Under the pieces are notes generated by a model. That model was given only the letters and a program-made list of their open reading frames with translations, made no database searches and was not told where the DNA came from. Below are positions 60,782 through 64,000 of a stretch of DNA of 64,000 nt, piece after piece. Source of the stretch: Autumnicola lenta (GTDB lineage Bacteria; Bacteroidota; Bacteroidia; Flavobacteriales; Flavobacteriaceae); the NCBI RefSeq assembly GCF_031846515.1, contig NZ_JAVRHO010000015.1:33981-97980 (forward strand), read 5' to 3'. The translations under genes were made by a program, and so were the position numbers. How positions within the stretch are numbered: position 1 is the first letter of the stretch; every line of letters begins with the position of its first letter.

Positions 60782-61783
60782 ATGAAAGCTGTACAAGTAC
60801 AAGAAAAAGGAGGCGATTTTGTCGTAGTAGATATTGACAAACCTTCTCCCAAAGAAAATGAAGTTCTTATAAAAATAGAAGCCTGTGGAATTTGCCATAG
60901 CGACGCTATCGTAAAAGAAGGTATTTTTCCTATCGAATATCCGCGAGTGCCCGGGCATGAAGTTGTAGGTGTCATTGAAGAAGTTGGCAACAGAGTCAAT
61001 AAATGGAAAAAAGGGCAACGGGTTGGGGTTGGCTGGCATGGCGGACATTGCTTTGATTGCCAACCCTGCCGGGAAGGTGATTTTATTAACTGCGAAAATG
61101 CAAAAATCAGCGGAATCTCTTATGATGGCGGTTATGCTGAATATATGACTGCCCCTCATGAGGCTGTTGCCGCTATTCCTGAAGAGTTGTCTTCAGCCGA
61201 TGCAGCGCCTCTTTTATGTGCAGGAATTACCGTTTTTAATGCCTTGAGAAACTCCGGAATAAGAGCTGGTGACACCGTTGCGGTACAGGGAATTGGCGGT
61301 CTTGGTCATTTAGCCGTTCAGTACGCCGCAAAAATGGGAATGCGAACCGTGGCAATTTCTACGAGTGACGATAAAAAAGATCTTGCAAAGCAATTAGGAG
61401 CTCATCATTTTATCAATACCGGCAATACAGATGCTGCAAAAGAACTCCAAAAGCTTGGCGGCGCCGATTTAATTCTGGCAACGGCACCTAACAGTAAAGC
61501 AATAAGTTCCGTAATTGACGGATTAGCTAAAAACGGAAAAATCCTGATGGTAGCCGCAACGGGAGAACCCGTGGAAGTCTCCCCTATGCAATTGCTTATG
61601 GGAAGAAAATCTGCGGCTGGTTGGGCAAGTGGTACGGCCATGGATTCTGAAGACACTTTGAATTTCAGCGCATTGACCGGCACCACTCCAATGATTGAAG
61701 AATATGCACTGGACGATGTAAAAGAGGCTTACGACAAAATGATCAATAATAAAGCCCGCTTTAGAGTGGTTTTAAAACCTTAA
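60782..61783 (+). CDS. Zinc-dependent alcohol dehydrogenase
   Basis: A 333-residue medium-chain dehydrogenase. Catalytic zinc: CGICHSDAIVKEG and PGHEVVGVIEEVG. Structural zinc cysteines are seen in GHCFDCQPCREGDFINCENA. NAD(P) motif GIGGLGHLAVQYAAKMG near residue 178. It oxidises alcohols or reduces aldehydes; the substrate is not clear from sequence. Single gene with its own terminator. Confidence 0.93.
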   Translation: MKAVQVQEKGGDFVVVDIDKPSPKENEVLIKIEACGICHSDAIVKEGIFPIEYPRVPGHEVVGVIEEVGNRVNKWKKGQRVGVGWHGGHCFDCQPCREGDFINCENAKISGISYDGGYAEYMTAPHEAVAAIPEELSSADAAPLLCAGITVFNALRNSGIRAGDTVAVQGIGGLGHLAVQYAAKMGMRTVAISTSDDKKDLAKQLGAHHFINTGNTDAAKELQKLGGADLILATAPNSKAISSVIDGLAKNGKILMVAATGEPVEVSPMQLLMGRKSAAGWASGTAMDSEDTLNFSALTGTTPMIEEYALDDVKEAYDKMINNKARFRVVLKP

Positions 61784-61833
61784 GCTGAAGAAAATTCAGA
61801 AGAAGAGTAATACTTCATCTTTAAAATTGAAAC

Positions 61834-61868
61834 AGGCTGTGCGAATTTTTTGCACAGCCTTTCTTTTT
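61834..61868 (+). terminator. Terminator after the alcohol dehydrogenase gene
   Basis: AGGCTGTGC and GCACAGCCT form a perfect stem, loop of about 9 bases, followed by TTCTTTTT. Confidence 0.85.
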
Positions 61869-61873
61869 ACTAA

Positions 61874-61897
61874 AGGCCGAAAATTGTCATTTTGGAG
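61874..61897 (-). repeat. Dispersed motif M, copy 10 (reverse)
   Basis: Minus strand: CTCC, then AAAATGACAATTTTCGGCCT. Directly after the terminator. Confidence 0.75.
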
Positions 61898-62074
61898 ATG
61901 TCTCTTTTTCGTACTATGTAGCGAGATAAGAATGCATTTGCTATCCTGCAAGGTCTTTTTTTAACCTTGTATAATTTCTCCTGATACCTTTCATAAATAA
62001 TCTGAAATTAAACAAACCTACGAACTTTCTAAAACCTCGCAGAAAACCTGCCCCTCCTGTTTATTACTACAAAG

Positions 62075-62095
62075 GGAAAATTGCCATTTTGGAGG
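62075..62095 (-). repeat. Dispersed motif M, copy 11 (reverse, core only)
   Basis: Minus strand: CCTCC then AAAATGGCAATTTTCC; the CGACCT end is lost. Confidence 0.65.
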
Positions 62096-62116
62096 CACCC
62101 TTTTTTACAGGCAGAG

Positions 62117-62149
62117 AGTCCTCACAGGTTTTGAAAACCTGTGAGGACT
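62117..62149. repeat. Perfect palindrome with 16-bp arms and a 1-base centre
   Basis: AGTCCTCACAGGTTTT, a single G, and AAAACCTGTGAGGACT. There is no T run after it, so it does not look like a terminator. It lies between motif M copies 11 and 12. Confidence 0.9.
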
Positions 62150-62184
62150 GATGCTGAACGTAAAAAAGAAACTCAGGCATCAAC

Positions 62185-62209
62185 AGGTTCGATAATTGAC
62201 ATTTTGAAG
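62185..62209 (-). repeat. Dispersed motif M, copy 12 (reverse)
   Basis: Minus strand: CTTC, AAAATGTCAATTATCG, then AACCT, i.e. the full motif with one extra A near its end. Confidence 0.7.
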
Positions 62210-62217
62210 CTTTGGTC

Positions 62218-62249
62218 TTGGAAGGTGGTAAACTAATTTACTACTTTTA
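62218..62249 (+). promoter_or_regulatory. Candidate promoter of panB
   Basis: TTG at 62218-62220, a 21-base spacer and TACTTTTA at 62242-62249, close to TAnnTTTG, 21 bases before the ATG. Confidence 0.45.
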
Positions 62250-62270
62250 CTCGAACTAAAAATCAGATCG

Positions 62271-63089
62271 ATGTCAGTTGCAAAAAAGGAGTATAAGAGG
62301 ATTACGGTGAAGTCTTTGGTAGACATGAAATCTAACGGTGAAAAGATAGCTATGTTAACCGCTTACGATTACAGTATGGCCAAGATTGTAGACGGTGCAG
62401 GTGTGGATGTAATCCTTGTGGGTGACTCTGCCAGTAATGTTATGGCTGGTCATGAAACTACTTTACCAATTACACTGGATCAAATGATTTATCATGCTTC
62501 TGGCGTGGTGAGAGCGATCAGCAGGTCTTTAGTAGTCGTTGATTTACCTTTCGGAAGTTATCAAAGTGACCCTAAAGAAGCGTTGCGTTCTGCAATTCGC
62601 ATAATGAAAGAAAGCGGTGCACATGCTGTAAAGCTTGAAGGTGGCAAGGAAGTTAAAGATTCTATTAAACGAATTCTTCATGCCGGAATTCCTGTGATGG
62701 GACATCTGGGACTTACTCCGCAGTCCATTTATAAATTCGGAACTTATACCGTAAGGGCTAAAGAAGAACAGGAGGCCGAAAAACTGAAAGCTGACGCGCT
62801 GTTACTTGAAAGAATAGGGTGTTTTGCTGTTGTTTTAGAGAAAGTACCGGCGAAGTTAGCCAAAGAAGTTGCAGAAAGCCTTACCATTCCCGTGATAGGG
62901 ATTGGTGCGGGAAATGGTGTTGACGGACAGGTTTTGGTGGTTCACGATATGCTTGGGATGACTCACGAATTTAATCCGCGTTTTTTAAGGCGCTACGCAG
63001 ACCTTCACTCTGAAATGACGAGTGCTTTTGAAAATTATACAAAAGATGTGAAAAATAAGAGTTTTCCTTCAGATGAGGAGCAGTATTAG
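62271..63089 (+). CDS. panB: 3-methyl-2-oxobutanoate hydroxymethyltransferase
   Basis: A 272-residue PanB, which adds a hydroxymethyl group from 5,10-methylene-tetrahydrofolate to 2-oxoisovalerate, the first step to pantothenate and CoA. Hallmarks: AMLTAYDYSMAKIVDGAG near residue 27, VGDSASNVMAGHETTLPITL near 50, KLEGGKEVKDSIKRILHAGI near 124, PVMGHLGLTPQSIYKFGTY near 143 and IPVIGIGAGNGVDGQVLVVH near 207. Usual length. The next gene follows after a 7-nt array. Confidence 0.96.
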   Translation: MSVAKKEYKRITVKSLVDMKSNGEKIAMLTAYDYSMAKIVDGAGVDVILVGDSASNVMAGHETTLPITLDQMIYHASGVVRAISRSLVVVDLPFGSYQSDPKEALRSAIRIMKESGAHAVKLEGGKEVKDSIKRILHAGIPVMGHLGLTPQSIYKFGTYTVRAKEEQEAEKLKADALLLERIGCFAVVLEKVPAKLAKEVAESLTIPVIGIGAGNGVDGQVLVVHDMLGMTHEFNPRFLRRYADLHSEMTSAFENYTKDVKNKSFPSDEEQY

Positions 63090-63097
63090 TTTTAAAG

Positions 63098-63148
63098 TTT
63101 GGAGTTCGGAGTTTGGAGTTTGGAGTTCGGAGTTTGGAGCTCGAAGTT
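63098..63148 (+). repeat. Tandem 7-nt array, GGAGTTC/GGAGTTT units (about 7)
   Basis: The same heptad family as at 30512 and 30739, starting just after the panB stop codon and ending before the RluA-type gene. Confidence 0.85.
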
Positions 63149-63185
63149 AAAGCACCCGTATTATTTTTAAGAAATTTATCCAGTA

Positions 63186-63890
63186 TTGAATTCAGATAAA
63201 GTAATCTCTACAAAAGATAATCTTCAGGTTTTATTTGAAGACAATCATATTATTGTGGTTAATAAGCGGCCGGGAGATATTGTGCAGGGCGATAAAACCG
63301 GTGACAAACCGCTTAGTGAAGTTGTAAAATCTTATTTGAAGGAAAAGTATAACAAACCGGGAAATGTTTACCTGGGCGTGGTTCACCGCCTGGATCGTCC
63401 TACCAGCGGAATTGTTCTTTTTTCAAAAACTTCAAAAGCATTACCAAGGTTAAACAAACTTTTTCAGCAAAAGGACGCCAGAAAAACCTATTGGGCAGTG
63501 GTAAAAAATCCGCCGCCAAAAAAGGAGGATACACTGGTTCATTTCATGAAGCGGAATCCGAAACAAAATAAATCTTACGCTCACATAAAAGAAGTTCCGG
63601 ACAGTAAAAAGGCTATTCTGGATTACAGAAATATAAAAGAACTGGACAATTATTACCTGCTGGAAATCGACTTACACACAGGGCGACATCACCAGATTAG
63701 AAGTCAGTTATCTTCCATTGGCTGTCCGGTAAAAGGAGATCTTAAGTATGGTTTTGACCGTAGTAATAAAGATGCAAGTATCCATCTTCACGCCCGGGAA
63801 TTAAAATTTACTCATCCGGTAAAAAAGGAAGAGATACACGTAATCGCGCCGCCACCTTCAGACGCAATATGGGACGTCTGTACAGATTAA
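63186..63890 (+). CDS. RluA-family 23S rRNA pseudouridine synthase
   Basis: A 234-residue pseudouridine synthase with LFEDNHIIVVNKRPGDIVQG near residue 15, the catalytic Asp in VVHRLDRPTSGIVLFSKTSK near residue 63, and the later LLEIDLHTGRHHQIRSQLSS near 160. It isomerises uridines in rRNA. The likely start is TTG 63186; no ATG is near. Its stop overlaps the convergent EamA gene by 4 bases. Confidence 0.9.
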   Translation: MNSDKVISTKDNLQVLFEDNHIIVVNKRPGDIVQGDKTGDKPLSEVVKSYLKEKYNKPGNVYLGVVHRLDRPTSGIVLFSKTSKALPRLNKLFQQKDARKTYWAVVKNPPPKKEDTLVHFMKRNPKQNKSYAHIKEVPDSKKAILDYRNIKELDNYYLLEIDLHTGRHHQIRSQLSSIGCPVKGDLKYGFDRSNKDASIHLHARELKFTHPVKKEEIHVIAPPPSDAIWDVCTD

Positions 63891-64000
63891 CTTTCTCTTT
63901 TCATACTTCGTGCAATTTCGGCGAAAACCGCGAAAATAATAAGTACGCCTCCAATAATCGTGTTGACTGCGGGATATTCGCCTAAAAATAATAATCCTAA
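63887..64000 (-). CDS. EamA/DMT-type transporter, C-terminal end (5' partial)
   Basis: The last 37 residues of a leftward gene that runs off the right edge: LGLLFLGEYPAVNTIIGGVL, a final TM helix (IIFAVFAEIA) and a basic end RSMKRES. LFLGE followed by xxxxxIGGxLI is the typical last-helix pattern of EamA-domain transporters. The family is inferred from a short piece. Convergent with the RluA-type gene, overlapping by 4 bases. Confidence 0.65.
   Translation of the reverse strand, partial: LGLLFLGEYPAVNTIIGGVLIIFAVFAEIARSMKRES

Larger units (their letters stand above)
61784..62270. other. 487-base intergenic region upstream of panB
   Basis: No gene seen. It holds a terminator (61834-61868), three motif M copies (61874-61897, 62075-62095, 62185-62209), a perfect long palindrome (62117-62149) and a candidate panB promoter at its right end. 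Confidence 0.8.

Overview
The window is about 64 kb of a low-GC (roughly 40%) chromosome from a member of the Bacteroidota, most likely a marine or soil Flavobacteriaceae species. This rests on gene content (TonB-dependent receptor with a carboxypeptidase-like N-terminal domain, paired LytTR/LytS regulators, 2TM-domain proteins, DUF2141, DUF4350/MoxR/DUF58 cluster, GMC oxidoreductase with a gluconate-dehydrogenase-subunit-3 partner, several lipoproteins) and on promoter-like TTG-N17-23-TAnnTTTG signals. I see no rRNA, tRNA, CRISPR array, prophage or intact insertion sequence. The genus is inference.

Layout. 0-10 kb: 3' end of a trehalose synthase/phosphatase fusion, a YtxH stress protein, an M28 peptidase, then two copies of a [small one-TM protein + PRC-barrel protein] module. 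The copies flank tex and a divergent phosphatidate phosphatase / diacylglycerol kinase pair; the first TM copy is decayed. 10-18 kb: a seven-gene divergent cluster (GMC oxidoreductase and subunit 3; two TIM-barrel isomerases, an MFS nucleoside/sugar permease, a Gfo/Idh oxidoreductase and a PF06439 3-keto-glycoside hydrolase/lyase), best read as an oxidative 3-keto-sugar pathway. 18-30 kb: hydrolase-OsmC fusion, AI-2E exporter, SodC lipoprotein, a LytS/LytTR operon with three 2TM domains, a TonB receptor operon, NDH-2, and an ECF sigma factor with a membrane partner. 30.5-31.3 kb is a gene-free repeat locus. 31-48 kb: acyltransferase, a NUDIX/cyclophilin pair with overlapping divergent start codons, the RDD | SpoIIM-DUF4129-DUF4350-MoxR-DUF58 cluster, OxyR-like LysR regulator, AIM24-type protein, DUF4442, and a DUF4870-PadR-PspC operon ending in a 47-residue microprotein. 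48-64 kb: trxB, TRIC channel, degenerate hydroxyacid dehydrogenase, GNAT-nitrilase fusion, a four-gene two-component operon, menB with two PH-domain proteins, sdaA, CPBP protease, zinc alcohol dehydrogenase, panB, an RluA-type pseudouridine synthase, and the end of an EamA transporter.

The most unusual signal is non-coding. A roughly 20-nt motif, AAAATGNCAATTWTCGACCT, usually preceded by CTCC, CTCA or a close variant, occurs about twelve times in both orientations. It lies only between genes, and only to the right of 21.5 kb. At two loci 19 kb apart it is found with a 26-nt box built on repeated CTGCG and with arrays of 7-nt units; at one of these the whole block is duplicated in tandem. A perfect 16-bp-arm palindrome lies between two motif copies upstream of panB. 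These could be parts of an undescribed dispersed repeat family in this lineage; that interpretation is inference. All functional names are from sequence motifs read by eye; no database search was run.
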